A stretch of DNA of 64,000 nt from Brevundimonas viscosa. Lineage in GTDB: Bacteria; Pseudomonadota; Alphaproteobacteria; Caulobacterales; Caulobacteraceae. The notes under the pieces are model-generated. The model saw nothing but the letters and a program-made list of their open reading frames with translations, made no database searches and was not told the DNA's origin. Of the stretch, positions 46,035 to 54,360 are shown piece after piece. Each line of letters opens with the position of its first letter. The first letter of the stretch is position 1. Position numbers and translations under genes: made by a program. The stretch covers positions 620,001-684,000 of the forward strand of contig NZ_FOZV01000001.1 of assembly GCF_900116065.1 (NCBI RefSeq), written 5' to 3'.

Positions 46035-46146
46035 TGCGGAGGCGGCGACGCCCCCCCGACTTGAGACCGGCCACAGCTGGTCTGTCGCCTCCGCACCTCA
46101 TTCTCGATGATGCCACTTCGGGCGGACCTTCGGGTCCGCCTTTTTC
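46035..46146 (+). ncRNA. Candidate stress sRNA, GsrN-like
   Basis: A predicted RNA of about 110 nt between the EcfG-type promoter and an intrinsic terminator. Its 5' half forms a stem of TGCGGAGGCG (46035-46044) with CGCCTCCGCA (46086-46095). Inside it are a run of seven C (46051-46057) and a small hairpin from AGACC (46064-46068) with GGTCT (46079-46083). A single-stranded linker leads to the terminator. The Caulobacter sRNA GsrN is directly activated by sigma-T and, as I recall, pairs with katG mRNA through a C-rich exposed loop; promoter, size, C-run and neighbourhood fit. Homology is inferred, not aligned. Confidence 0.72.
46121..46145 (+). terminator. Intrinsic terminator of the sRNA
   Basis: GGCGGACC (46121-46128), TTCG loop, GGTCCGCC (46133-46140), then five T. 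The UUCG tetraloop and perfect 8-bp stem make a textbook terminator. No protein-coding gene ends just upstream on this strand. Confidence 0.92.
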
Positions 46147-46214
46147 TTTCCCGACTGGACAGCCCGGCCCGGCGCGCCACTATGTGCGTCCACAAAGAAA
46201 ACCCGGAGGAGCCA

Positions 46215-47237
46215 GTGGCCCGAACCAATCGTCAGTGGGTGCTGCGTCAGCGGCCGATGGGGCTGATCAAGCCCGGCGACCTCGAACTCGTCGAGGCGAC
46301 CCTCCCGGACCTGAACGACGGCGAGGTGCTGATCCGCACCGTCTATCTCTCGCTGGACCCCACCAACCGCACCTGGATGAACGACACCGAAGGCTATCTG
46401 CCGCCGGTGCCGCTGGGCGGCGTCATGCGCGGCCTGACCCTCGGCGTGGTCGAGGAGAGCCGGTCCGGACGCTTCGCCGTGGGCGAGGTGGTGACCACCG
46501 CCGCCGGCGGTTGGTCGGACTATGCGGTGGTCTCCGACCGTGAGGCCTCGCGGGTGCATCGGGCGCCGGGCCTGCCGCTGACCGCCAACATGTCGGTGCT
46601 CGGCATGACCGGCATGACCGCGTGGTTCGGGGTCACCGACGTGCTGAAGCCGCGGGCCGGAGAGACGCTGGTGATCTCCGCCGCCGCCGGGGCGGTGGGC
46701 TCGATCGCGGGCCAGGTGGCGAGGGCGCATGGGGCGCGGGTGATCGGCATCGCGGGCGGACCCGACAAATGCCGCTGGCTGACTGAAGAACTCGGTTTCG
46801 ACGCGGCCATCGACTACAAGAACGAGGACGTCGGCGACGCCCTCGACCGGCTGGCCCCGGACGGGGTCGAGATGAATTTCGAGAACGTCGGCGGCGACAT
46901 CATGATCGCGGTGTTCAACCGCCTGAAGGTGCACGGGCGCATGGCCGTGTGCGGCCTGATCTCGGCCTATAACGCCACGCGCATGCCGCCCTCGCCGAAC
47001 TTCGGCCGGATCATCACCCACCGACTGAACCTGCAGGGCTTCCTGGTGATGGACTATGCGCCGCGCGCGAAGGAGATGGTGACCGGCATGGCTCCCATGG
47101 TCGTGGACGGCCGCATCAAGTGGAAGGTGCACGTCGCCGACGGACTGGAAGGCGCCCTCGACTCGCTGAACCGCTTGTTCACCGGCGACCACGACGGCAA
47201 GCTGCTGGTGCGCGTGTCGGAAGAACCGGCCGCCTGA
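46215..47237 (+). CDS. NADP-dependent oxidoreductase, zinc-type MDR, CurA/LTB4DH-like
   Basis: A 340-residue medium-chain reductase. The start is a GTG at 46215 with GGAGGAG upstream; a longer frame to 46107 would run through the sRNA terminator and is rejected. Motifs: VYLSLDPTNRTWMNDTEGYL near the N-terminus, nucleotide site VISAAAGAVGSIAGQVA with ARVIGIAGG, and FENVGGDIMIAVFNRLKVHG. It lacks catalytic zinc ligands, like leukotriene B4 12-hydroxydehydrogenase/curcumin reductase relatives that reduce alpha,beta-unsaturated ketones. Followed 15 bases later by a small MaoC-like gene. Confidence 0.9.
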   Translation: MARTNRQWVLRQRPMGLIKPGDLELVEATLPDLNDGEVLIRTVYLSLDPTNRTWMNDTEGYLPPVPLGGVMRGLTLGVVEESRSGRFAVGEVVTTAAGGWSDYAVVSDREASRVHRAPGLPLTANMSVLGMTGMTAWFGVTDVLKPRAGETLVISAAAGAVGSIAGQVARAHGARVIGIAGGPDKCRWLTEELGFDAAIDYKNEDVGDALDRLAPDGVEMNFENVGGDIMIAVFNRLKVHGRMAVCGLISAYNATRMPPSPNFGRIITHRLNLQGFLVMDYAPRAKEMVTGMAPMVVDGRIKWKVHVADGLEGALDSLNRLFTGDHDGKLLVRVSEEPAA

Positions 47238-47251
47238 CGGAGTCCCGAGGC

Positions 47252-47659
47252 ATGAGCGAGCCGCTGCACGTCCATTTCGAGGATCTGGGCGTGGGGGAGG
47301 TGGTGCCGCTGGGCGCCTGCGCGGTCGATCAGGCCGCGCTGGACGTCTTCATCGAACGCTTCCTGCCCGGCTGGGACCCGGCCTACGGCGCGCCGGACGC
47401 CATGGTCTACGCCCTGTGGAGCCGTCTGTTCGCCGACAAGTCGTCCGGCTGGGCCCAGTCCAAGGTGCTGGCCGTCGACGGCCTCAGGTACCAGCGCAAC
47501 CCGCCGGCCGGCGAGCTGATGCGCGGCCGCATGACCATCATGGGCAAGGACCCGGTCGGCGACGCCAAGGGCATCGTCATCGCCCAGCACGACCTGCTCG
47601 ACGAGGCCGGGCGGCTGGTCTTCTCGTGCCTGACGCGGTCGCTGCTGGCCCGCAGGTAG
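47252..47659 (+). CDS. Hot-dog fold, MaoC-like dehydratase-domain protein
   Basis: A 135-residue protein beginning MSEPLHVHFEDLGVGEVVPL, which resembles the opening of MaoC/acyl dehydratase domains (FEDLxVGxxxxxG). LAVDGLRYQRNPPAGELMRG and VFSCLTRSLLARR fit the later strands. The classic catalytic Asp-His of (R)-hydratases is not evident, so activity is uncertain. It is probably co-transcribed with the upstream oxidoreductase, and a terminator follows. Confidence 0.65.
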   Translation: MSEPLHVHFEDLGVGEVVPLGACAVDQAALDVFIERFLPGWDPAYGAPDAMVYALWSRLFADKSSGWAQSKVLAVDGLRYQRNPPAGELMRGRMTIMGKDPVGDAKGIVIAQHDLLDEAGRLVFSCLTRSLLARR

Positions 47660-47802
47660 TGGCTCGTGGCTGGTGGCTGCTGTCGAAGGGGCAGGGCGCT
47701 GTTGCTTGCGCGCACGTATAAAGCCCCGCCGGCGGACCGACGGGGCTGTTCTTCGGACGTGGCTGAGTTCCACCAGCCACTAGGCACTAGCCACTCGCCA
47801 CT
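47658..47802. repeat. Palindromic element with GTGGCT-type arms
   Basis: The left arm (about 47658-47682) is built of GTGGCTG-like heptamers and the right arm (about 47771-47802) of the complementary CCACTAG/CCACCAG heptamers; a GC hairpin lies in the middle. Same architecture as the element at 26974-27081, with a variant heptamer. It fills the gap between the MaoC-like and sapC genes. Confidence 0.75.
47722..47752 (+). terminator. Hairpin terminator inside the repeat element
   Basis: AGCCCCG (47722-47728) pairs with CGGGGCT (47741-47747), followed by GTTCTT. It probably ends the oxidoreductase/MaoC-like transcript. Confidence 0.65.
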
Positions 47803-48600
47803 TTACGCGTTCGCCGCCGCCGGCATCGCCGCGGCGCGCTGGAAGGCCATGGCGATCAGGCGATCCCAGCCCAGCAGCGACACCAGGTGGGCGTAGATCT
47901 GGCCCAGGGCGCCGTTGTCGCGCAGCTCCGCCAGCTTGTCGGCGGGCAGCTTCTTGAGCTTGTCTTCCGAGACCGCGAAATACTCCGCCAGCTTCTGCGG
48001 CTGACCGGCCGTTCCGTCCGGATTGCGCGGGGTGAAGCTGGCCTCGCGGACGTCCAGCAGGTCCAGGTCCTTCAGCAGCTGGACGAAGGCGTCGGTGCGC
48101 TGCCGCTCCTGCTCGAAGTTGTTGCAGAACTCCATCGCCTGCTGGGTGTAGGCCGACGGCTGGCCGTTCTCGAACAGCGGCGTGGAGCCGCCTTCGGTGA
48201 TGAACGGCGCGGCGCGATCCACGCACAGGATCAGGCGCTTTTGCGCGTCGTCGTTGGCGAAGACGAACGGATAGCGACGCACGTAGGCGGGGATGTAGGC
48301 CTCGGGGCGGAAGTCGCCTTCGGCGCTGACGAACAGGTTCTCGCCCGCGCGCAGGCCCATCACCGCCACGGGCTGACGCGCGTCGCCGACGAAGATCACC
48401 GGGTAGGAGAGGGCCGCGGGAGCGAATTCGGTGACGGTCAGCGGCACCAGGTTGGTCTGGCCGACGAAGGCGTAGGGCTTCTCGACCGGATTGGCGCCCA
48501 GCTTGCCGTGCGCCTCGGCCGACAGCGGCTCGGGCTGGCCGTAGAAGAGGACGTTGCCGGAGAGGGCGCCGTTCTGGGCGGAAGCGGTGGTGTCGGTCAT
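47803..48600 (-). CDS. SapC-family protein
   Basis: A 265-residue protein of the SapC family (named after a Campylobacter S-layer secretion gene; function unproven). The typical core is visible: YPVIFVGDARQPVAVMGLRA, EAYIPAYVRRYPFVFANDDA, LILCVDRAAPFITEGGSTPL and MEFCNNFEQERQRTDAFVQL. No signal peptide; likely cytoplasmic. It sits between the heptamer repeat and the TonB receptor gene, same strand as the latter but separated by 82 bases. Confidence 0.88.
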   Translation of the reverse strand: MTDTTASAQNGALSGNVLFYGQPEPLSAEAHGKLGANPVEKPYAFVGQTNLVPLTVTEFAPAALSYPVIFVGDARQPVAVMGLRAGENLFVSAEGDFRPEAYIPAYVRRYPFVFANDDAQKRLILCVDRAAPFITEGGSTPLFENGQPSAYTQQAMEFCNNFEQERQRTDAFVQLLKDLDLLDVREASFTPRNPDGTAGQPQKLAEYFAVSEDKLKKLPADKLAELRDNGALGQIYAHLVSLLGWDRLIAMAFQRAAAMPAAANA

Positions 48601-48682
48601 GGACGCGATCGAGGCTCTGGAGAGGAAGGGAAGGCGCGCCTTCTAGCCCGGATGGTCCGGGGCGGCAAACGCCTCCGCCGGC

Positions 48683-50722
48683 CTAGAAGCGGTAGGTCAG
48701 GCCGACGCGCAGGTTCCGCCCCGGCAGCGGCGCGATGTCCTTCTGGAAGCTGGCGTGCTCCCGCGCCTCGGCGTCGGTCAGGTTGTGCACCTCGGCGAAG
48801 AGCGTCACGTCGCGGTCCGCGAACGGCCGAACGGCTCCCTTCAGGTTGACCAGGGTGTAGCTGTCCGTCGGCCGCTCGAAGGCGGCGGTCCGGTCCTGCT
48901 CGCCGACGTGCCGGACCTCGAGGCCGGCGTCGAAACGGCGCGAGGTCCAGTCCAGCCCGACCGTGGCCGACCACGGCGGGATCCGGGCGACCGGCCCGAG
49001 GTCCGAGGACGCCCGCACCCAGTCGGCGGCGCCGGCGAGGGTCAGACTGCGGTCTCCACCCTCCCACAGGCGCACCTCGGCCTCGGCTTCGAGACCGCGG
49101 AAGCGGGCGTCGGTCTGGACGTATTCGAACACCGGCAGGCCGGAGTCGGCGTCGTCCACGCCCGTGGGGCGCAGATCGATGAAGCCGTCGTAGTCGGCGT
49201 GGTAGGCGTGCAGGTCGGCCTCGAACCGGCCGGCGGCGAAGTGAAGCGTGCCCTCGATCGAGGTGGCGACCTCGCTGTCCAGGTCGATGTCCCCGACCTC
49301 GAAGGCCCCGGTCGCGGCGTGCGGGCCCTCGGCGAACAGCTCGACCTCGCTGGGCGCCCGTTCGTTGCGCGCCGCGCTCAGGCCGAGGAACCACGAGTCC
49401 GATGGACGCAGGAAGACGCCCGCCGAGGCCGAAACGCTGGTGAAGTCGCGCTTCGCCGCCGCGCTCTCCAGCGAGCGCTCGTCGACGCGGACCCCGCCTT
49501 CGACGCCCAGGTCGCCGCGGTCGTAGCGCTGCACGGTGTACAGGCCCTGCTCGGCGATCTCGGTGCGGGGCACATAGGCCTCGTCGCCCACGGCGTCGAA
49601 GGTGCGGTCCAGCAGCTGGACCCCGACCACGCCCTGCCAGCCGCCGCGCTGGCGCTGGATCAGCTCCAGGCGTCCCTCGCCGCCTTCGGAGAAGAACTGC
49701 GTGCCGACCTCGTCGCCCTCGAACTCGGTGTGGGCGTAGTCGGCCCAGCCGGCGGACAGGCGGGCGGCGCTGAACGGGCCGGCGTCGAACGTCAGCTCGC
49801 CGCGCAGGTCGTACCGGGTCTGCTCCAGCCCGATCGAAACCCCTTCCTCGCCGTGCCCGGCCTCCTCCTCCTCGTGGTCCTCGTCCCCGTGGGCGTGCCC
49901 CGGCACGCCGTAGGTGGTCTCGACGTGCTTGACCGAGGCCCCGACGAAGCCGCGCGGGCCGATCCAGCTCAGGCCGGCCCCGACCTGGTCGAGCTCCACG
50001 AAGGTGTTGGCGACCGAGCGCTCCTCGCCGGGCTCCTCGCCCTCCTCGGCCAGCAGCCGCGCGGATTCCGGGAAGACCGGCACGTCGTAGTCCGAGGCGT
50101 CGCGGGTGAAGCCGTCCAGGCTCAGGACCAGCGGCCCGGCGTTCGCCTTCAGACGCGCGCCGAAGCTGCGTCCGTCGTCCACGCTGGAGTACTGGGCCGA
50201 GACGTGGCCGTCGACGCCGCCTTCGGCCGGCTCCGTCGGGATGCGGTCGTCGATGATGTTGACCACCCCGCCGATGGCCGAACCGCCGAACACCAGCGTC
50301 GACGGGCCGCGGACGATCTCGATGCGCCGGGCCTCGGCCGGGTCGACGGCGACCTGGTGGTCCGGCGACACCGAGCTGGCGTCGATCATGCCCAGGCCGT
50401 TGGTAAGCACCTGCACCCGCGGGCCCGACAGGCCGCGGATCACCGGCCGGCTGGCGCCCGGCGAGAAGGCGGTGCTGCGCACCCCCGGAAGGCCGCTGAC
50501 CAGATCGCCGAGGGTCGAGGCCGGGGCGATCGCCAGCGCCTCCTCGTCCAGCACCTCCACGGCCAGCAGGCTGGCGCGGTCGGTCACCCCGAACGGGGTG
50601 CCGGTGACGATCACCTCCCCGAGGTCGGCGACCTGGCCGGCGGGCGGCTCCTGGGCGGAGGCGGCGGCGGCGAGAACGGCCCAGGCGGGCGCGGCGAGGA
50701 GGAGGGCGCGGAAGGTTCTCAT
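48683..50722 (-). CDS. TonB-dependent receptor, probable zinc uptake (ZnuD/ZnuK-like)
   Basis: A 679-residue outer-membrane receptor, started at 50722 (MRTFRALLLAAPAWAVLAAA, signal peptide). The plug domain has EVIVTGTPFG (TonB-box region), RPVIRGLSGPRVQVLTNGLG and VRGPSTLVFGGSAIGGVVNI; the protein ends in the aromatic strand LRVGLTYRF. An extracellular loop near residues 275-290 is very rich in His and acids (HAHGDEDHEEEEAGHGEE), as in zinc receptor ZnuD. It is divergent from zur with a Zur-like box in between, so zinc-repressed control is expected. Confidence 0.9.
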   Translation of the reverse strand: MRTFRALLLAAPAWAVLAAAASAQEPPAGQVADLGEVIVTGTPFGVTDRASLLAVEVLDEEALAIAPASTLGDLVSGLPGVRSTAFSPGASRPVIRGLSGPRVQVLTNGLGMIDASSVSPDHQVAVDPAEARRIEIVRGPSTLVFGGSAIGGVVNIIDDRIPTEPAEGGVDGHVSAQYSSVDDGRSFGARLKANAGPLVLSLDGFTRDASDYDVPVFPESARLLAEEGEEPGEERSVANTFVELDQVGAGLSWIGPRGFVGASVKHVETTYGVPGHAHGDEDHEEEEAGHGEEGVSIGLEQTRYDLRGELTFDAGPFSAARLSAGWADYAHTEFEGDEVGTQFFSEGGEGRLELIQRQRGGWQGVVGVQLLDRTFDAVGDEAYVPRTEIAEQGLYTVQRYDRGDLGVEGGVRVDERSLESAAAKRDFTSVSASAGVFLRPSDSWFLGLSAARNERAPSEVELFAEGPHAATGAFEVGDIDLDSEVATSIEGTLHFAAGRFEADLHAYHADYDGFIDLRPTGVDDADSGLPVFEYVQTDARFRGLEAEAEVRLWEGGDRSLTLAGAADWVRASSDLGPVARIPPWSATVGLDWTSRRFDAGLEVRHVGEQDRTAAFERPTDSYTLVNLKGAVRPFADRDVTLFAEVHNLTDAEAREHASFQKDIAPLPGRNLRVGLTYRF

Positions 50723-50730
50723 GGCCGAAC

Positions 50731-50745
50731 TGTTATGAGATAACA
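50731..50745. promoter_or_regulatory. Zur box
   Basis: TGTTAT-GAG-ATAACA is a perfect 15-bp palindrome nine bases upstream of the receptor start and about 60 bases before zur. It matches the alphaproteobacterial Zur half-site (TGTTAT/ATAACA). Confidence 0.85.
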
Positions 50746-50803
50746 TCACAGAGCGTCAAGCGGGAACGTTGCGACGGCGCGGCGAAGGTCTTAGGTCGAG
50801 GAC

Positions 50804-51298
50804 ATGGGCGACGCCTGCCATCACCATCACGACGACGGTCCGCCCAGCGCCGAGGCGGTGTCGGTTTCGCTGGCCGCCGCCGACGCCCGTCTCACCGCCG
50901 AGGGCGAGCGCATGACGCCGGCCCGCCTGCGGGTGCTGGAGTTGCTGCTGGCCGCCGGCGAGCCGGTGAAGGCCTACGATCTGATCGCCCGCTTCGGCGA
51001 GGACGGCCAGCCGGCCAAGCCGCCGACGGTCTATCGCGCGCTGGAGTTTCTCGAACGCAAGGGACTGGCCCACCGCATCGCCTCGATCAGCGCCTATGTC
51101 GCCTGCACCGAGGGCGGCCCGGCCCACGCCGCCGCCTTCCTGATCTGCGACTGCTGCGGGGCGACGGCGGAGGTCACCGCGCCGCTCGCCGGTGCTCTCG
51201 ACCGGGCGGCGCACGACGCCGGCTACGATATCGTCCGGACCACGGTCGAGGCGCACGGTCGCTGCCCCGCCTGCCGCGACGCCGCCGAGGCCGCCTGA
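50804..51298 (+). CDS. zur: Fur-family zinc uptake regulator Zur
   Basis: A 164-residue Fur-family protein. The N-terminus (MGDACHHHHDDGP) is a His cluster seen in Caulobacterales Zur. MTPARLRVLELLLAAGEPVK and KPPTVYRALEFLERKGLAHR form the DNA-binding domain. The dimerisation part has FLICDCCGATAEV and CPACRD, the two CxxC pairs of the structural zinc site, with a HAAAFLICD regulatory region. Divergent from the zinc receptor gene, with the shared palindrome. It represses zinc uptake genes when zinc is plentiful. Confidence 0.93.
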   Translation: MGDACHHHHDDGPPSAEAVSVSLAAADARLTAEGERMTPARLRVLELLLAAGEPVKAYDLIARFGEDGQPAKPPTVYRALEFLERKGLAHRIASISAYVACTEGGPAHAAAFLICDCCGATAEVTAPLAGALDRAAHDAGYDIVRTTVEAHGRCPACRDAAEAA

Positions 51299-51335
51299 AC
51301 TGGCGGGAGTCCGCGCGAACGCCTATCTGGCCGGC

Positions 51336-52226
51336 ATGGACGCCCTCCGGCTGACCCAGCCCCGCCGCATCACCGTGCCCGTCGCCAACCGCTGGGGCGA
51401 GGGGGAGATGGCGGTGCTCGACTTCGGCGACCCGAAGCGGCCGGTGGATCTGGTCTTCGTCCACGCCAATGGCTTCAACGCCATGACCTACCGCAGCCTG
51501 CTGGCACCGCTGTCCGGAGCCCTGCGGGTCTGGGCGCCCGACCTGCGCGGCCACGGCGCCAGCGTCCTGCCGGTCGAACCGCGCGGGCGGCGCGGCTGGT
51601 CCGACCATCGCGACGACCTGATCGCCCTGCTCGACGCCCTCGACGGCCCGCCAGCCGTGCTGGCCGGGCATTCGATGGGGGCCACCGCGGTCCTGCTCGC
51701 CGCCGCCGAGCGTCCGGAGCGGGCCTCGCGCCTCGTGCTTCTGGACCCGGTGATCTGGACCCGCTGGAGCCAGGCCATGCTGCGCCTGCCGCTGTTCGAT
51801 CGGATGGCCCGGCGCATTCCGCTGGTGCGCGGCGCCCTGCGCCGCCGGGCGGTGTTCGACAGCCGCGAACAGGCGCTGGCCGCCTACCGGGGACGCGGAG
51901 CGTTCCGCGGCTGGCCCGACGCCATGCTGGTGGACTACCTGTCCGACGGGCTGGTCGAGACGGAGGCCAGCTTCGCCCTCGCCTGCCCGCCCGAATGGGA
52001 GGCCTCCAACTACGCGGCCCAGGCCCACGATCCGTGGGGCGCGCTGAAGCGGGTCGGCCGGCCGGTGCGCATTCTCAAGGCCGCGCACGGCTCGACCTGC
52101 CATGTGCCGGAGCGCCCGCATGGCCTGCCGCACGTGAGCGTGGAGACCGTCGCCGACGGCACGCACTTCTTCCCCATGCTGCACGCGGACGTGGCCCGCG
52201 ACGCCCTGTTCGACGCGGCGGTGTGA
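51336..52226 (+). CDS. Alpha/beta hydrolase
   Basis: A 296-residue cytoplasmic alpha/beta hydrolase, ATG at 51336. Motifs: DLVFVHANGFNAMTYRSLLA (oxyanion HGxG-like region), APDLRGHGAS, nucleophile elbow AVLAGHSMGATAVLLA (Ser), LVLLDPVIW and the late catalytic His in VADGTHFFPMLHAD. The opening IVNRWGEGEMAV-type stretch is typical of carboxylesterase/haloalkane-dehalogenase-like proteins. It starts 37 bases after zur and could be read through from it. Substrate unknown. Confidence 0.85.
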   Translation: MDALRLTQPRRITVPVANRWGEGEMAVLDFGDPKRPVDLVFVHANGFNAMTYRSLLAPLSGALRVWAPDLRGHGASVLPVEPRGRRGWSDHRDDLIALLDALDGPPAVLAGHSMGATAVLLAAAERPERASRLVLLDPVIWTRWSQAMLRLPLFDRMARRIPLVRGALRRRAVFDSREQALAAYRGRGAFRGWPDAMLVDYLSDGLVETEASFALACPPEWEASNYAAQAHDPWGALKRVGRPVRILKAAHGSTCHVPERPHGLPHVSVETVADGTHFFPMLHADVARDALFDAAV

Positions 52227-52301
52227 CGCTGGCGCCGGCGCGCCTCAGGGTCTAAACCGCCGCCCACAAGAACAGGCCTCAGTCAGGGAAACGCCGGCAT
52301 C

Positions 52302-53804
52302 ATGCGTGACATCAACCACTTCATCGGCGGTGCGAGCTTCACCGGCGCCTCGGGCCGCTTCGGCGACGTGTTCAATCCGAACACCGGCGAGGTGCAGGCG
52401 CGGGTCCAGCTGGCCACCGTCGGCGAGGTCGACCGCGCCGTGCAGGCGGCCCAGGCCGCCTTCGATGGCTGGTCCTCGACCAACCCCCAGCGCCGCGCCC
52501 GGGTGATGTTCGAGTTCAAGCGGCTGGTCGAGGCCAACATGACCGAGCTGGCCGAGCTGCTCAGCTCGGAACACGGCAAGGTCGTCGCCGACTCGAAGGG
52601 CGACATCCAGCGCGGCCTGGAGGTGATCGAGTTCGCCTGCGGCATCCCCCACGCCCTGAAGGGCGAATACACCTGGGGCGCCGGCCCGGGCATCGACGTC
52701 TATTCGATGCGCCAGCCGCTGGGCGTGGTCGCCGGCATCACCCCGTTCAACTTCCCGGCCATGATCCCGATGTGGATGTTCGGCGTCGCCATCGCGGCGG
52801 GGAACACCTTCATCCTCAAGCCGTCCGAGCGCGATCCGTCGGTGCCGGTGCGTCTGGGCGAGCTGATGCTCGAGGCCGGCGCCCCCGCCGGGGTGCTCAA
52901 CGTCGTCCACGGCGACAAGGCGGCCGTCGACGCCATCCTGACTCACCCGCAGGTGCATGCAATCAGCTTCGTCGGCTCGTCCGACATCGCCCACTACGTC
53001 TACCGGATGGGCGCCGAGCACGGGAAGCGCGTGCAGGCCATGGGCGGGGCCAAGAACCACGGCATCGTCCTGCCCGACGCCGACATGGACCAGGTCATCA
53101 AGGACCTGACCGGCGCGGCCTTCGGCAGCGCGGGCGAGCGCTGCATGGCCCTGCCGGTGGTGGTGCCGGTCGGCCAGAAGACCGCCGACGAACTGCGCGA
53201 GCGTCTGGTCGCCGAGATCCCGAAGCTGAAGGTCGGCGTCTCGACCGACGCCGACGCCCACTACGGCCCGGTGGTCAACGCCGCCCACAAGGCGCGCGTC
53301 GAGGGCTGGATCGAGAAGGGCGTGCAGGAAGGCGCCGAGCTGGTCGTCGACGGCCGCGGCTTCAAGTTGCAGGGCCACGAGAACGGCTGGTTCATCGGCC
53401 CGTCGCTGTTCGATCACGTCAAGCCGGAGATGGAGTCCTACCGGGAGGAGATCTTCGGTCCGGTGCTGCAGATCATGCGCGCCGCCAGCTTCGAGGAGGC
53501 GCTGCACCTTCCGTCGCAGCACCAGTACGGCAACGGCGTGGCCATCTTCACCCAGAACGGCCGCGCGGCGCGCGACTTCGCCGCCCGGGTCAACGTCGGC
53601 ATGGTCGGCATCAACGTGCCGATCCCGGTGCCGGTCGCCTACCACACCTTCGGCGGGTGGAAGCGCTCGGCCTTCGGCGACATCAACCAGCACGGCATGG
53701 AAGGCCTGCGCTTCTGGACCAAGACCAAGACGGTCACCGCCCGCTGGCCCGACAGCGAGCTGGAGCACGCCGACAGCTCCTTCGTCATTCCGACGATGGG
53801 TTGA
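52302..53804 (+). CDS. mmsA: CoA-acylating methylmalonate-semialdehyde dehydrogenase
   Basis: A 500-residue aldehyde dehydrogenase of the MmsA type, which converts (methyl)malonate semialdehyde to propionyl-/acetyl-CoA in valine and inositol catabolism. Signatures: INHFIGGASFTGASGRFGDV near the start, GITPFNFPAMIPMWMFGVAI, MGGAKNHGIVLPDADMD in place of the usual base-Glu motif (a hallmark of this CoA-dependent group), and catalytic Cys in GSAGERCMALPVVVPVG. No other valine-pathway gene is adjacent. Confidence 0.95.
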   Translation: MRDINHFIGGASFTGASGRFGDVFNPNTGEVQARVQLATVGEVDRAVQAAQAAFDGWSSTNPQRRARVMFEFKRLVEANMTELAELLSSEHGKVVADSKGDIQRGLEVIEFACGIPHALKGEYTWGAGPGIDVYSMRQPLGVVAGITPFNFPAMIPMWMFGVAIAAGNTFILKPSERDPSVPVRLGELMLEAGAPAGVLNVVHGDKAAVDAILTHPQVHAISFVGSSDIAHYVYRMGAEHGKRVQAMGGAKNHGIVLPDADMDQVIKDLTGAAFGSAGERCMALPVVVPVGQKTADELRERLVAEIPKLKVGVSTDADAHYGPVVNAAHKARVEGWIEKGVQEGAELVVDGRGFKLQGHENGWFIGPSLFDHVKPEMESYREEIFGPVLQIMRAASFEEALHLPSQHQYGNGVAIFTQNGRAARDFAARVNVGMVGINVPIPVPVAYHTFGGWKRSAFGDINQHGMEGLRFWTKTKTVTARWPDSELEHADSSFVIPTMG

Positions 53805-53808
53805 CGCC

Positions 53809-54273
53809 GTGGGCGTCGTCGTCCGGCCGGCGTCCGCCGCGGACGCCGAGGTCCTGCACCGACTGATGCTGGGGCTGGCCGAGCACGAGGACCTGGCGGC
53901 CTTCGTGGCCGCGACCCCCGCCAGCCTGGCGCAGGCCCTTTCGGCGACGCCGCCGCGTGCGGCCTTCCTGCTGGCCGAACTCAACGGCCGGCCGGTCGGC
54001 TATGTCTCCTGGACCCGCGTCTACGGCATCTGGCGGGGCGGGGACTATCTGAATCTCGACGATCTGTTCGTGGTCCAGGACGCCCGGGGAGCCGGCGTCG
54101 GCGAAGCCCTGATGCGGGCCTTCGCCGACGAAGCGGCCAGGGACGGACTGACGGCCCGTTGGGAGGTCAGCGCCGACAATCACGCGGCCCAGCGCTTCTA
54201 CCTGCGGCTCGGCGCCGAGCTTGAGGGGAAGGTCATCGCGCGCTGGACCCCCTCGGCGATGGGCGAGGCCTGA
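53809..54273 (+). CDS. GNAT-family N-acetyltransferase
   Basis: A 154-residue acetyltransferase, GTG start four bases after mmsA. The GNAT core is VVRPASAADAEVLHRLM at the N-terminus, LNLDDLFVVQDARGAGVG as the acetyl-CoA pyrophosphate loop (R/Q-x-x-G-x-G/A) and WEVSADNHAAQRFYLRLGAE in motif B. The substrate could be a polyamine, amino acid or protein; the family alone does not tell. It is probably co-transcribed with mmsA. Confidence 0.87.
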   Translation: MGVVVRPASAADAEVLHRLMLGLAEHEDLAAFVAATPASLAQALSATPPRAAFLLAELNGRPVGYVSWTRVYGIWRGGDYLNLDDLFVVQDARGAGVGEALMRAFADEAARDGLTARWEVSADNHAAQRFYLRLGAELEGKVIARWTPSAMGEA

Positions 54274-54360
54274 ACCGTTCGCCTCTCCGGCGTTCGCGGC
54301 AGCGCAAATCGGTGTTAGGCGTTAGGCTTGACGAACCGCCAAGCTGGAGCGCTCCCTCGC

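Noticed and set aside
46107-46214. In-frame upstream extension of the oxidoreductase starting MMPLRADLRV
   Set aside because: It would run through the sRNA terminator hairpin; the GTG at 46215 has a strong ribosome binding site and fits the family start.
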